A stretch of 64,000 nt of DNA from Mycolicibacterium insubricum (lineage in GTDB: Bacteria; Actinomycetota; Actinomycetes; Mycobacteriales; Mycobacteriaceae), in assembly GCF_010731615.1 (NCBI RefSeq), contig NZ_AP022618.1, positions 4,513,046-4,577,045 on the forward strand. Direction: 5' to 3'. Within the stretch, counting starts at the first letter, position 1. Every line of letters starts with the position of its first letter. The notes beneath the pieces were generated by a model. It saw nothing but the letters and a program-made list of their open reading frames with translations. It was not told where the DNA came from and made no database searches. This document shows positions 17,892-26,889 of the stretch, one piece after another. Both the position numbers and the translations under genes were made by a program.

Positions 17892-19288
17892 CCGCCACCC
17901 CCCTGCGCGGGGGCGGCCGGGTCCGCGGCCGCCGGTGCCGCCGGTGCCGGTCCGGGCGCCGGGCCGGAGCCGACGACATAGGGCGGTCCGGGTGAGATCT
18001 GGCCGGGATTCTCCGCCGGCGGCAGCACCAGGTCGCCGAGGGTGGTTCCGGGCGGGATCACCGGCGGGGTGACGCCGGGAGAGGGCTGCCACTGCAGGTA
18101 GGGCACCGGCGTCTGGGCCTTCGCCTCGGTCTCCGGGGTGTCGTAGATGATCTGGCCCTTGTAGGCGGTGATGGTGTTGATCGGGTGGAAGGTCAACGGC
18201 GGGAAGTTCATGGTGATCCGGCGCAGCACCGGGGCCATCCGCTCCTGGCAGATCTCGGCGCGCCGGTAGTTGTCCGGGGTGGCGCCGACGTCGTAGGTGC
18301 CACCGCACATGAACTGCACCGGGTTGGCGAAGTTCGGCAGCGACAGCAACCCCGCCACCGTGCCCTGCGCGGGGTTGTAGATGTTGTAGAAGTTGGCCAG
18401 GCCGTTGGGCGTGACGTGCAGCACCTGCTCGATGTCGTCGGACTGGTTGGACAGCACGGTGGTGAAGTCGGTGAGCTTGTTGACGGTGCCGATCAGAGCG
18501 TCGTTGTTGTTCTTGAGGAAACCCCGCACATCGGTGAGCGCGGTATTCAGCGTGGCCAGCGTGGAGTCCAGGCCGGTCGAGCTGTCGGCGAGCACCTGGG
18601 ACACCGAGGCGACGTGACCGGTGAACTGCACCAACTGCTCGTTGCTGGACGACAGTGCGTTGACCAGCACCTGCAGGTTGCGGATGGTGCCGAACAGGTC
18701 GGTGCGGGAGTCACCGAGGCGGCCGGCGGTGCGGGACAATTCGGTCAGCGCGTTGCGGAACGAGTCCCCGTTGCCGTCGAAGGTGTCGGCGGCCTGGTTG
18801 ATGAAGCCGGTCAGCGGGCCGGCGACGCCGCCGGCGCCCGGGCCGAGTTCGGCGGACAGCTTCGTCAGCTCGCGCTTGACCTCGTCCCATTCCACCGGGA
18901 CCCCGGTGCGGCCCAGGTCCAGGGTGCTGCCGGCGGCCAGCTCCGGGCCGCCGTCATAGGCCGGGCCGAGCTGGATGAACCGGGCCGCCACCAGGTTCGG
19001 CGACACGATCAGCGCGTTGGCGTCGGCGGGCAGTTTCACCGCGTCGTCGATCGACATGGTGACCTTGACGTCGGTGGCGCGCGGTTCGATTGAGTCGATT
19101 CTGCCGACCGGGACGCCCACCACCCGGACCTCGTCGCCCGGGTAGAGCCCGACGGCGGAGGTGAACAGGCCGGTGATCTTGTACCTGCCGCGGCCGGGCC
19201 ACAGCAGCACCAGCCCGGCCACCAGCACCACCACGAGTGCGGCGATCAGGCCCAGGCGCATCCCCCGGGTGCGTAGCAGTGCGGTCAT
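17888..19288 (-). CDS. mce4D: Mce4D, substrate-binding subunit of sterol importer
   Basis: A 466-residue Mce protein. N-terminal anchor at residues ~11-30 (LGLIAALVVVLVAGLVLLW), MCE domain with YKITGLFTSAVGLYPGDEVRVVGVPVG, a long helical region to ~350, then a Pro/Ala-rich C-terminal tail ending in Gly residues. It overlaps mce4C and mce4E by four bases each, so the whole mce4 set is translationally coupled. It forms one sixth of the periplasmic tunnel. Confidence 0.95.
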   Translation of the reverse strand: MTALLRTRGMRLGLIAALVVVLVAGLVLLWPGRGRYKITGLFTSAVGLYPGDEVRVVGVPVGRIDSIEPRATDVKVTMSIDDAVKLPADANALIVSPNLVAARFIQLGPAYDGGPELAAGSTLDLGRTGVPVEWDEVKRELTKLSAELGPGAGGVAGPLTGFINQAADTFDGNGDSFRNALTELSRTAGRLGDSRTDLFGTIRNLQVLVNALSSSNEQLVQFTGHVASVSQVLADSSTGLDSTLATLNTALTDVRGFLKNNNDALIGTVNKLTDFTTVLSNQSDDIEQVLHVTPNGLANFYNIYNPAQGTVAGLLSLPNFANPVQFMCGGTYDVGATPDNYRRAEICQERMAPVLRRITMNFPPLTFHPINTITAYKGQIIYDTPETEAKAQTPVPYLQWQPSPGVTPPVIPPGTTLGDLVLPPAENPGQISPGPPYVVGSGPAPGPAPAAPAAADPAAPAQGGGG

Positions 19289-20385
19289 GGCGACTTCGGC
19301 CTCACGATCAGCCGTTCCCCGATCAGGCCCTTGAGGTAGTCCGACAGGCTGGCCGGCAGTTTGCCGGGCTGGAAGTACGCGTCGAGCAGCATTTCGCTCA
19401 TGGTGGCCGGCGGCAGGCCGTAGAGGTTGATCTGGAAGCCCGGTCCGGAACCGACCACCTCGCCCAGCGCCGTCGCGTACGGCGGCAGCCGCTTGAGGGC
19501 CTCGCTGATGTAGTCGCGCCGCTCGTTGAGGTTGTCCAGCACCTTGTTCAGGTTGGTCAGGGCGGGCCCGAACTCGCGTTGGTTGTCCGCGACGAACCCG
19601 GACAGCTGCACCGACACGTCGTCGATGCCGGCGATGAGCTGGCTCAGCGCCGCGCGGCGCGCGTCCAGCGCGGCGAACAGCTGGTTGCCGTCGAGCACCA
19701 GCTGGTTGACCTGACCGGCCCGGTTGGCCAGCGTCTTGGTGACCGACTGGGCGTGCCGGAGCAGCTCACCGAGCGCCTCGTCGCGGGCGTTGAGGGTGCG
19801 CGAGAGTCCGGCGACGCCGTCCAGCGCGCCGCGCAGCGACGGGGTGGCGTCGCGCATGGTGTCGGTCAGCGTCGCCAGCGCCTCGGTGAACTTCGCCTTG
19901 TCCAGCGCCCCGACGTTGCCGCCGAGGTCCTGCAGCGCGGTGTTGAGGGTGTAGGGCGTGGTGGTCCGCTCCAGCGGGATGACGTCGGCGCTGCCGGATC
20001 CCATCGGGGTGATGTCCAGGGACTTCTCGCCCAGGACGGTGTTGGTCTTGATCGACGCCAGGGACTGGTCGCCGACCCGGATCTTGCGGTCGACGGTGAA
20101 GCTCACCCGGGCCGCGGTGCCGGCCAGCGCGATGGATCCGACGGAGCCGACCTTGATTCCGGACACGTTCACGTCGTTGCCGGACGCGATGCCGGCGGCG
20201 TCGGCGAAGTACGCCTGATACACCTTGCCCTGCGGCCAGAACGGCAGCCCGGTGTACCCGAAGGCGACCAGGATCAGGCACACCACCAGGGTGATGCCGA
20301 AAATTCCGGTACGCAGCGGGTTGGGTTCGCGGCGATCATTCGGGGGCAGGAGCGCACCTCCCCTTGGACGGGTCGGCCGGACCAC
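19285..20385 (-). CDS. mce4C: Mce4C, substrate-binding subunit of sterol importer
   Basis: A 366-residue Mce protein from the longest start. The anchor is at residues ~28-45 (IFGITLVVCLILVAFGY), followed by the MCE domain (YQAYFADAAGIASGNDVNVSGIKVG). The annotated start at 20385 overlaps mce4B by 50 bases; the ATG forming the ATGA overlap typical of this operon (20339) is out of frame. A strong ribosome-site sequence, AGGGGAGG, lies just inside the overlap, so a non-ATG start shortly downstream is possible. The start is therefore uncertain, the rest secure. Confidence 0.93.
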   Translation of the reverse strand: MVRPTRPRGGALLPPNDRREPNPLRTGIFGITLVVCLILVAFGYTGLPFWPQGKVYQAYFADAAGIASGNDVNVSGIKVGSVGSIALAGTAARVSFTVDRKIRVGDQSLASIKTNTVLGEKSLDITPMGSGSADVIPLERTTTPYTLNTALQDLGGNVGALDKAKFTEALATLTDTMRDATPSLRGALDGVAGLSRTLNARDEALGELLRHAQSVTKTLANRAGQVNQLVLDGNQLFAALDARRAALSQLIAGIDDVSVQLSGFVADNQREFGPALTNLNKVLDNLNERRDYISEALKRLPPYATALGEVVGSGPGFQINLYGLPPATMSEMLLDAYFQPGKLPASLSDYLKGLIGERLIVRPKSP

Positions 20386-21367
20386 CGAACGGGATCAGAA
20401 TGTCGCTGCCGGCCGGGCCGTTGATCTTGATCCGGATGGAGCAGTAGTAGATGTTGAAGAACGAGCCGTAGGCACCGAGCCCGTTGAGCCGCAGGTAGTT
20501 CTCCGGCAACCGCTCGACGACGCCGTTGACGTCCTCCTTGCGCGCGTCGAGTTTGCCGGCCAGCGGGCGCAGGTTCTCCAGCACGCCCTGCAGCGGCCGA
20601 CGGCCATTTTGCAGCATGGTGGTCAGGCCGGCTTCGGCGGTGGCCAGCGGGGCGATCGCCCCGGCGATCGGGTCACGGCTCGTGGCCAGTCCGCTGATCA
20701 GCTGCTGCAGTTGGTCGACGGTGGCGTCGAACTGGGCGCTGCGGGCGTCGACGGTGCCGAGCACGGTGTTGAGGTTGGTGATCACGTCACCGATCAGCTG
20801 GTCCTGGCGGGCCAGTTCCCCGGTGAACGAGCCGGTGTTGGCCAGCATCTCCGAGAGCGCCCCGCCCTGGCCCTGCAGCAGTTCCAGCATGGCGCCGGAG
20901 ATGGCGTTGATCTTGTCGCCGTCGAGACCCTTGAGTACCGGGCGCAGGCCGCCGAGCAGGGCGTCGAGATCCAGTGCGGGTTCGGTGTTGTTGATCCAGC
21001 CGCCGGGCGGCAACTTCACCAGATCGCCTGCGCCGGAACTGATCTGCAGGAAACGGTCGCCGACCAGGTTCTGGTAGCGGATGGCGGCCTTGGTGGAGGT
21101 GTAGAGCTGGTAGCGCTTGTCGACGTCGAAGGTGACGTCGACGCTGTTGTCGTCGGCGAGCTTCACACTCTTGACGGTGCCTACCGGCACGCCGGCGATC
21201 CGGACGTCCTGACCGGACTTGAGCCGGGAGGCGCTGGCGAACTTGGCGTGGTAGGTGGTGCCGGTGGAGAACTTGAATTCGCCGAACACCACCACCAGGC
21301 CGGCGGCCACCAGCAGCATGGCGACGGTAAAGACAGACACCTTGATCAGGGTTGCGCGCTGGTTCAT
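20336..21367 (-). CDS. mce4B: Mce4B, substrate-binding subunit of sterol importer
   Basis: A 343-residue Mce protein beginning MNQRATLIKVSVFTVAMLL, with anchor at residues ~6-28 and MCE domain (YHAKFASASRLKSGQDVRIAGVPVG). The ATG at 21367 overlaps the mce4A stop (TGATG), which decides it over the longer frame to 21499. The C-terminus is hydrophilic and ends SKGRCAPAPE. It is part of the Mce4 sterol-import tunnel. Confidence 0.94.
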   Translation of the reverse strand: MNQRATLIKVSVFTVAMLLVAAGLVVVFGEFKFSTGTTYHAKFASASRLKSGQDVRIAGVPVGTVKSVKLADDNSVDVTFDVDKRYQLYTSTKAAIRYQNLVGDRFLQISSGAGDLVKLPPGGWINNTEPALDLDALLGGLRPVLKGLDGDKINAISGAMLELLQGQGGALSEMLANTGSFTGELARQDQLIGDVITNLNTVLGTVDARSAQFDATVDQLQQLISGLATSRDPIAGAIAPLATAEAGLTTMLQNGRRPLQGVLENLRPLAGKLDARKEDVNGVVERLPENYLRLNGLGAYGSFFNIYYCSIRIKINGPAGSDILIPFGGPADPSKGRCAPAPE

Positions 21368-22590
21368 CAGTACCGGTCCCGTTCCGCGAACGCACCGTTG
21401 AACAGGAACTGCAGCGTCGACGGCGCGTCGACCTGCACTTCGGTGTTCGGTTGGAACGGCACGTAGGCATTGTCGGTGACCAGGAACGGCGCCCGCCACC
21501 AGGAACCGCCGAACTGTTTGCTGGGAATGTTGGGCAGGCCGCGGCAGTTGGGGCCGCCGGAGGCGTTGACCAGGGGCAGGCTCTCCGGGTACGTGTACGC
21601 GGGCACACCCGGGATGAAGCTCGACGACACGAACAGGCCCGGCCGGATACCACCGATGATCGGCGCGAACCGGTCGACGGCCATCGCGGTGCCCTTGAGA
21701 ATGCAGCCGACCTCCGGCGAGTAGTCGCCGAGCACCTTGGTCAGCGCCCGCGAGCGCTGCATGGCCGCGATGTAGTCGGCTGCCGCCGGGGCGAGGGTGT
21801 CGTGGGCGTTGTTGGCCAGCCCGGTGGCCGCCAGCAGCGTCCGGTTGAGGTTGCGCTGCTGGCTGACGATGGTGGCGCTGATGGTCGGCACGTTGTCGAA
21901 CACCGTCGACAGGTCCGGTGCGGCGTCGCCGTAGATGTTGGTCAGCGTCGCGGCCTTGACCACGTCGTCTTCCAGCGTCGGCAGCTTCGGGTTGAGCTTG
22001 CCCAGGTAGGAGTTCAGGCCGGCCAGGGTGGCGCCCAGGTTGTCCCCGTTGCCGCGCAGCCCCTCGGCCAGGGCCGTCACCGTGCCGTTGAGCTGCACCG
22101 GGTCGAGCTTGAGTAGCAGGTCGTTCAGCGTCTGGAACAGGGTGTTGACCTCGAGTTGCACCGCCGACGCGCGCACCGTGGTGCCGGGGGCCATGGCGCC
22201 GCCGACGGCGACGTCCGGCGCGATGAACTCCACCGACTTGGCGCCGAAGATGGTGTTGCCGGCGATCTGCACCCCGGCGTTGGCCGGCACGTGGGCCAGC
22301 TGCGCGGAGTCGATGGCCAGCCGCAGCCGGGCCTGCTCGCCGTCGTACTCAATGTCCTTGACCTTGCCGATCTGGATGCCGCGGTACTTGACCTTGGCGT
22401 CGGTCTCCATCACCAGGCCGGCGCGCGGGGAGAGCACGGTGACGGCGTCGGTCCGGCTGAACGCCTCGGTGTAGGACAGGTAGGTGATGCCGATCGCAGC
22501 GACCAGGATGGCGGCCAGCACCGCACCGGCCAGCCGGACGGCCACGATGTGCGGCATTGCGCCGCGCTTGCGGTGTGCGTGCCCGGCCAT
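21367..22590 (-). CDS. mce4A: Mce4A, substrate-binding subunit of sterol importer
   Basis: A 407-residue Mce protein. The N-terminal anchor (residues ~13-35) is followed by the MCE domain (TVLSPRAGLVMETDAKVKYRGIQIG) and the helical domain; two Cys in the C-terminal third (GCILKG and PNCRGLP) may form a disulfide outside the membrane. It is the first mce gene after yrbE4B, with a 4-base gap. In M. tuberculosis Mce4A is needed for cholesterol uptake. Confidence 0.95.
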   Translation of the reverse strand: MAGHAHRKRGAMPHIVAVRLAGAVLAAILVAAIGITYLSYTEAFSRTDAVTVLSPRAGLVMETDAKVKYRGIQIGKVKDIEYDGEQARLRLAIDSAQLAHVPANAGVQIAGNTIFGAKSVEFIAPDVAVGGAMAPGTTVRASAVQLEVNTLFQTLNDLLLKLDPVQLNGTVTALAEGLRGNGDNLGATLAGLNSYLGKLNPKLPTLEDDVVKAATLTNIYGDAAPDLSTVFDNVPTISATIVSQQRNLNRTLLAATGLANNAHDTLAPAAADYIAAMQRSRALTKVLGDYSPEVGCILKGTAMAVDRFAPIIGGIRPGLFVSSSFIPGVPAYTYPESLPLVNASGGPNCRGLPNIPSKQFGGSWWRAPFLVTDNAYVPFQPNTEVQVDAPSTLQFLFNGAFAERDRY

Positions 22591-22594
22591 CGGA

Positions 22595-23449
22595 TCAGCC
22601 GGCCAGGTTGAAGTTGCCGGACCCGCCGTAGACGGCGAGTGAGATGAGCAGGGTGATGACCACGACCACCACCAGCGAGGTGCGCACCGCCTTGCCGACG
22701 GCGATGCCGACGCCGACCGGGCCGCCGGAGGCGTTGTACCCGTAGTAGGTGTGCACCAGCATCACCGCCAGCGACATGACGATCGCCTGCAGGAACGACC
22801 ACAGCAGGTCGGTGGAGATCAGGAAGGTGTTGAAGTAGTGGTCGTACAGGCCCGAGGACTAGTTGTTGATGAATACCGTGGTGAACCGGGCGGCGAAGAA
22901 CGAGGCCAGCACCGACAGTGAGTACAGCGGGATGATGGCGATCAGGCCGGCCATCAGCCGGGTCGACACCAGGTAGGACACCGCGTGCACGGCCATCGCC
23001 TCGACGGCGTCGATCTCCTCGGCCACCCGCATGGCGCCCAGCTGCGCGGTGGTACCCGCCCCGATGGTGGCGGCCAGCGCGATGCCGGCGACCACCGGGG
23101 CGACGATGCGCACGTTGAGGAAGGCCGACAGGAAGCCGGTCAGCGCCTCGATGCCGATATTGCCCAGGGAGGCGAAGCCCTGCACGGCGATCACGCCGCC
23201 GGAGGCCAGGGTCAGGAACGCGGCCACCCCGACGGTGCCGCCGATGATGGCCAGCGCCCCGGTGCCCATGGTCATCTCGGCGATCAGCCGGATGGTTTCG
23301 CGGCGGTATCGGGTCAGCGCGTTGGGGACGTACCGGAAGGTCTCGCCGTAGAACAGGGCCTGCTCGCCGAAGCTGTCGTACCCGCGCGGCAGCCAGGCCA
23401 GCGCGCGCCGCAGCTTCAGCGTCGCGTCGAAGTCGCCGAAGGTACTCAT
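22595..23449 (-). pseudogene. yrbE4B: YrbE4B permease subunit, interrupted by in-frame amber codon
   Basis: Together the two open pieces (22859-23449 and the downstream part to 22595) encode one MlaE/YrbE-type permease of 284 codons in the same frame. Codon 197 (22859-22861) is TAG. It sits in a conserved stretch, FTTVFINN-stop-SSGLYDHYFNTF, where the family has Gln (recalled motif FINGQSAGLYDHYF), so a CAG-to-TAG change is the simplest cause. The upstream part keeps about four transmembrane helices; the last helices and the C-terminal YGGSGNFNLAG are lost unless there is readthrough. YrbE4A and YrbE4B form the membrane core of the Mce4 importer, so sterol uptake would fail if the stop is real. 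Frame and flanks are otherwise intact. Confidence 0.85.
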
Positions 23450-24219
23450 CGCGCCAGCACCCGCACACCGATGGCGGTCATGATGACGTTGATGACGAAC
23501 AGGCAGATGAAGGCGTAGACCACGGTCTCGTTGACGGCATTGCCCACGCCCTTGGGCCCGCCCTGCACGGTCAGGCCCCGGTAGCAGCCGACCAGCCCGG
23601 CCACCATGCCGAACAGCAGCGCCTTGACCTCCGCGAGCACCAGCTCGCCGAGGCCGGTCAGGATGGTCAGGCCGTTGATGAACGATCCCGGATTGACGCC
23701 CTGCAGGAACACCGAGAAGACGTAGCCGCCGGCCAGGCCGATCGCGCAGACCAGCCCGTTGAGCAACAGCGCGACGAAGGTCGACGCCAGCACGCGGGGC
23801 ACCACCAGCCGGTGGATCGGGTTGATGCCCAGCACCCGCATGGCGTCGATTTCCTCGCGGATGGTGCGCGCACCCAGGTCCGCGCAGATGGCCGTGGCGC
23901 CGGCGCCGGCGACCACCAGCACGGTGACCACCGGGCCCAGCTGGGTGATGGTGCCGAATGCTGTGCCCGCGCCGGACAGGTCCGCCGCGCCGATCTCCCG
24001 CAGCAGGATGTTGAGGGTGAAGGCGACCAGCACGGTGAACGGGATCGCCACCAGCAGCGTCGGGACCAGGGAAACCCGGGCGATCATCCAGGTCTGGTCG
24101 AGGAACTCCCGGAAATGGAAGGGCCGGCGAAAGGTCTCACGCAGCGTCTCCAGGGACATCTCCATGAAGCCGCCCACGGCCCGCGCCGGGACGGTCAGCT
24201 GTTCGAGCAACCTCGCCAT
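23446..24219 (-). CDS. yrbE4A: YrbE4A permease subunit of sterol importer
   Basis: A 257-residue MlaE-family integral membrane protein with about five to six helices and the conserved EEIDAMRVLGINPI motif, where the ATPase (MceG, not in this window) is expected to dock. It ends GVRVLAR, and the stop overlaps the yrbE4B start. The first gene of the mce4 operon, it starts 155 bases downstream of a KstR-type box (24374-24387), matching sterol-derepressed expression. The ATG follows GAAGGG closely; a shorter start at an internal GTG is possible. Confidence 0.94.
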   Translation of the reverse strand: MARLLEQLTVPARAVGGFMEMSLETLRETFRRPFHFREFLDQTWMIARVSLVPTLLVAIPFTVLVAFTLNILLREIGAADLSGAGTAFGTITQLGPVVTVLVVAGAGATAICADLGARTIREEIDAMRVLGINPIHRLVVPRVLASTFVALLLNGLVCAIGLAGGYVFSVFLQGVNPGSFINGLTILTGLGELVLAEVKALLFGMVAGLVGCYRGLTVQGGPKGVGNAVNETVVYAFICLFVINVIMTAIGVRVLAR

Positions 24220-24373
24220 CCCTTCTCGGACCCGGCAGCTACCTTCGCCCCCGTCGAGCGGAGCCTCCGTGAGCGGATCATACTAACCAGCCGTACTTTC
24301 CGAAGTCAAAGCACTCAAAATTAGTGGCCTACCGACATATTTGTCCAGTTCACGACGTGAAATAGCTCCTGAT

Positions 24374-24387
24374 TAGAACACGTTCCA
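24374..24387. promoter_or_regulatory. KstR-type operator upstream of mce4 operon
   Basis: TAGAACACGTTCCA fits the KstR consensus TNNAACNNGTTNNA. It lies between hsd4A (ends 24424) and yrbE4A (starts 24219), so it likely controls the leftward mce4 operon. The surrounding 204-base gap is AT-richer than its neighbours and holds no other gene. Confidence 0.8.
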
Positions 24388-24423
24388 TGGCGCTGCGCCA
24401 GCGGCCCGAAACGCGCTGCCGAC

Positions 24424-25326
24424 TCACTCCTCCAGCAGCCCCATTACCGAGAAGCAATCCGCCGGATCGTGTTCAGCAAAGTAGTCGGCGAATGCCCCGG
24501 CGAGTTCCCCGGGAGCCCAGCCGCTACCGGCGGCGGCGAACCGCCCGGCCACCGTCGGGGCGGCGATCATCGCGACCTGCGGCCCGTAGACCACGAACAG
24601 CTGCGCGTTAACGGCATCGGAGGCCGGCGAGGCTAGATAGCGGACGAGTTCCACGACGTGTTCGGGGGACAGCGGGTCGAGCTCACCGGCGGGCAGGTCC
24701 GGTTCCTCGCCGAACACGTCGGCGGTCATCGCGGTGCGCGCCCGCGGCGCGATGGCGTTGGCCCGCACCCCGTAGCGACTCAGGCCGCGGGCCGCCGACA
24801 GGGTCAGCGCGGTGATGCCCGCCTTGGCGGCGGCGTAGTTGGCCTGGCCGGGCGGGCCGGCCATCGCCGCCTCCGAGGAGGTGTTGATCAGCCGGCCGTA
24901 CACGCCACCGTCGGTCTTGGCCTTGTCCCGCCAGTAGGTCGCGGCATTGCGGGTCAGCAGGAAATGCCCGCGCAGGTGCACCGCGATCACCGCGTCGAAG
25001 TCCTCGTCGGACATGTTGAACAGCATCCGGTCCCGGGTGATACCGGCGTTGTTGACCACGATGTTCAGCCCACCGAGCCGGTCGGCGGTGGCCACCAGCT
25101 CGTCGGCGGTGGCGCGCTGGGAGATGTCCCCGGCCACGGCCACCCCGGTGGCACCGGCGGCGGCGATCTCGGCCAGCACGTCGGAGGCGTCCAGCGCTCC
25201 GGCCATGTCGTTGACGACGACGGTCGCGCCGGAGGCGGCCAACCCGATCGCCTCGGCACGGCCCAAGCCGGCTGCGGCGCCGGTGACGACGGCGACCCGG
25301 CCCGACAGATCAGCGGTAGAACTCAT
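24424..25326 (-). CDS. hsd4A: Hsd4A, short-chain 3-hydroxyacyl-CoA dehydrogenase (steroid side chain)
   Basis: A 300-residue short-chain dehydrogenase/reductase: NAD-binding TGAAAGLG at residues ~16-23, NNAG at ~91-94, catalytic Ser in NTSSEA and Tyr/Lys in YAAAKAG. It has a longer C-terminal extension than classical SDRs, typical of the Rv3502c/17-beta-HSD4 group that oxidises 3-hydroxyacyl-CoA intermediates of the cholesterol side chain. It is followed after 27 bases upstream by fdxD on the same strand, and the KstR box at 25604 serves both. Confidence 0.9.
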   Translation of the reverse strand: MSSTADLSGRVAVVTGAAAGLGRAEAIGLAASGATVVVNDMAGALDASDVLAEIAAAGATGVAVAGDISQRATADELVATADRLGGLNIVVNNAGITRDRMLFNMSDEDFDAVIAVHLRGHFLLTRNAATYWRDKAKTDGGVYGRLINTSSEAAMAGPPGQANYAAAKAGITALTLSAARGLSRYGVRANAIAPRARTAMTADVFGEEPDLPAGELDPLSPEHVVELVRYLASPASDAVNAQLFVVYGPQVAMIAAPTVAGRFAAAGSGWAPGELAGAFADYFAEHDPADCFSVMGLLEE

Positions 25327-25353
25327 TTACGAATACCTCTAGTCTTCTCGGCT

Positions 25354-25545
25354 CTAGTCTTGGCGGCTCAGGGCGGCGCGGGGGCAGTCGGCGATGGCCC
25401 GCTCGGCGCGTTCCTCCGCGTCGGCCGGCACCGGGTCGATCAGCACCACCGCGTAGTCGTCGTCGTCGAGTTCGAACAGGTCCGGTGCGATACCCACGCA
25501 GATCGCATTACCCTCGCAGCGATCACGGTCGACGTGCACACGCAT
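25354..25545 (-). CDS. fdxD: FdxD, small 3Fe-4S-type ferredoxin
   Basis: A 63-residue acidic ferredoxin. Cysteines are Cys10 and Cys16 (RCEGNAICVGIAP) and Cys54 (DCPRAAL); the position of the fourth usual Cys is Ala14-Ile15, so a 3Fe-4S cluster is expected. Such ferredoxins donate electrons to mycobacterial P450s; Cyp142 in this cluster is a candidate partner (inference). It lies 27 bases before hsd4A and is divergent from fadE26 across a KstR box. Confidence 0.9.
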   Translation of the reverse strand: MRVHVDRDRCEGNAICVGIAPDLFELDDDDYAVVLIDPVPADAEERAERAIADCPRAALSRQD

Positions 25546-25603
25546 GACAGAACTCCTTCCACTGGACCGGCGGCAACCCGCGGTGTGTCTAGACGCCTCA
25601 GAC

Positions 25604-25617
25604 TAGAACGTGTTACA
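25604..25617. promoter_or_regulatory. KstR-type operator between fdxD and fadE26
   Basis: TAGAACGTGTTACA fits TNNAACNNGTTNNA exactly. It is 58 bases from the fdxD start and 72 from fadE26, so it can serve both divergent transcripts. Confidence 0.87.
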
Positions 25618-25689
25618 ACCTGGGGGAAGTTCGGGCGCCCGATTCGACGTGGGCGGACCCGAGACAGCGACGAGGCAAGGACGCAACGG

Positions 25690-26868
25690 ATGCGGATCGG
25701 CTACACCCCCGAGCAGGAAGAATTGCGGCGCGAGCTGCGCGCATACTTCACCAGACTGATGACCCCCGAGCGGGCCGAGGCGCTGGCGTCGGGCGACGGG
25801 GAGATGGGCCGCGGAAACGTCTATCGCGAGACGGTCGCCCAGATGGGGCGCGACGGCTACCTGACGCTGAACTGGCCGACCCAGTACGGCGGCGCCGGCC
25901 GTGACCCGATGGACGCGCTGATCTTCACCGACGAGGCGGCCATCGCAGCAGTCCCGGTGCCGTTTCTGACCATCAACTCCGTCGCGCCGACCATCATGGC
26001 GTTCGGCACCGAAGACCAGAAGAAGTTCTTCCTGCCCCGCATCGCCGCCGGCGATCTGCACTTCTCCATCGGCTACTCCGAACCCGAGGCCGGGACCGAC
26101 CTGGCGTCGCTGCGCACCGCCGCGGTCCGCGACGGCGACGACTACGTGATCAACGGGCAGAAGATGTGGACCTCGCTGATCGCCTACGCCGACTACGTGT
26201 GGCTGGCGGTGCGCACCAACCCCGAAGCCAAGAAACACCGCGGGATCTCCATGCTGATCGTGCCGACGACCGCCGAGGGCTTCTCCTGGACCCCGGTGCA
26301 CACCATGAGCGGGGTGGACACCTCGGCCACCTACTACTCCGACGTGCGGGTGCCGACCTCGGCGCTGGTCGGCGAGGAGAACGGCGGCTGGAAGCTGGTC
26401 ACCAACCAGCTCAATCACGAACGGGTGGCGCTGGTTTCGGCGCAGCCGATCTACGTGGCACTCGACGGGGTGCGCGAATGGGCGCAAAACACCCGCGACG
26501 CCCGGGGCAACCGGGTGATCGACTCCGAATGGGTGCAGCTGAACCTGGCGCGGGTGCACGCCAAGGCCGAGGTGCTCAAGCTGATCAACTGGGAACTGGC
26601 CTCGGCGGCGGGCTCCCCGTCGCCCGCCGACGCGTCGGCGGCCAAGGTGTTCGGCACCGAACTGGCCACCGAGGCCTACCGGCTGCTGATGGAAGTGCTC
26701 GGCAGTTCGGCCACCCTGCGCACCGGCACCCCCGGCGCCCTGCTGCGCGGCCGCATCGAGCGTATGCACCGCTCCGCGCTGATCCTGACCTTCGGCGGCG
26801 GCACCAACGAAATTCAGCGCGACATCATCGGCATGGTCGCACTCGGTCTCCCCCGAGCCAACCGGTAA
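25690..26868 (+). CDS. fadE26: FadE26 (ChsE4), acyl-CoA dehydrogenase subunit for sterol side chain
   Basis: A 392-residue acyl-CoA dehydrogenase. FAD/substrate motifs include FSIGYSEPEAGTDLASLRT, NGQKMWTS, and the C-terminal LTFGGGTNEIQRDIIG. Glu244 in NHERVAL is at about the place reported for the catalytic base of M. tuberculosis ChsE4. The family works as an alpha2beta2 complex with FadE27 and dehydrogenates the C27 steroid side-chain CoA ester. The ATG at 25690 follows AAGGA with suitable spacing. It is first in an operon with fadE27 and fadD17, behind a KstR box. Confidence 0.95.
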   Translation: MRIGYTPEQEELRRELRAYFTRLMTPERAEALASGDGEMGRGNVYRETVAQMGRDGYLTLNWPTQYGGAGRDPMDALIFTDEAAIAAVPVPFLTINSVAPTIMAFGTEDQKKFFLPRIAAGDLHFSIGYSEPEAGTDLASLRTAAVRDGDDYVINGQKMWTSLIAYADYVWLAVRTNPEAKKHRGISMLIVPTTAEGFSWTPVHTMSGVDTSATYYSDVRVPTSALVGEENGGWKLVTNQLNHERVALVSAQPIYVALDGVREWAQNTRDARGNRVIDSEWVQLNLARVHAKAEVLKLINWELASAAGSPSPADASAAKVFGTELATEAYRLLMEVLGSSATLRTGTPGALLRGRIERMHRSALILTFGGGTNEIQRDIIGMVALGLPRANR

Positions 26869-26889
26869 CCCGAAAGGCCAACGATACCC

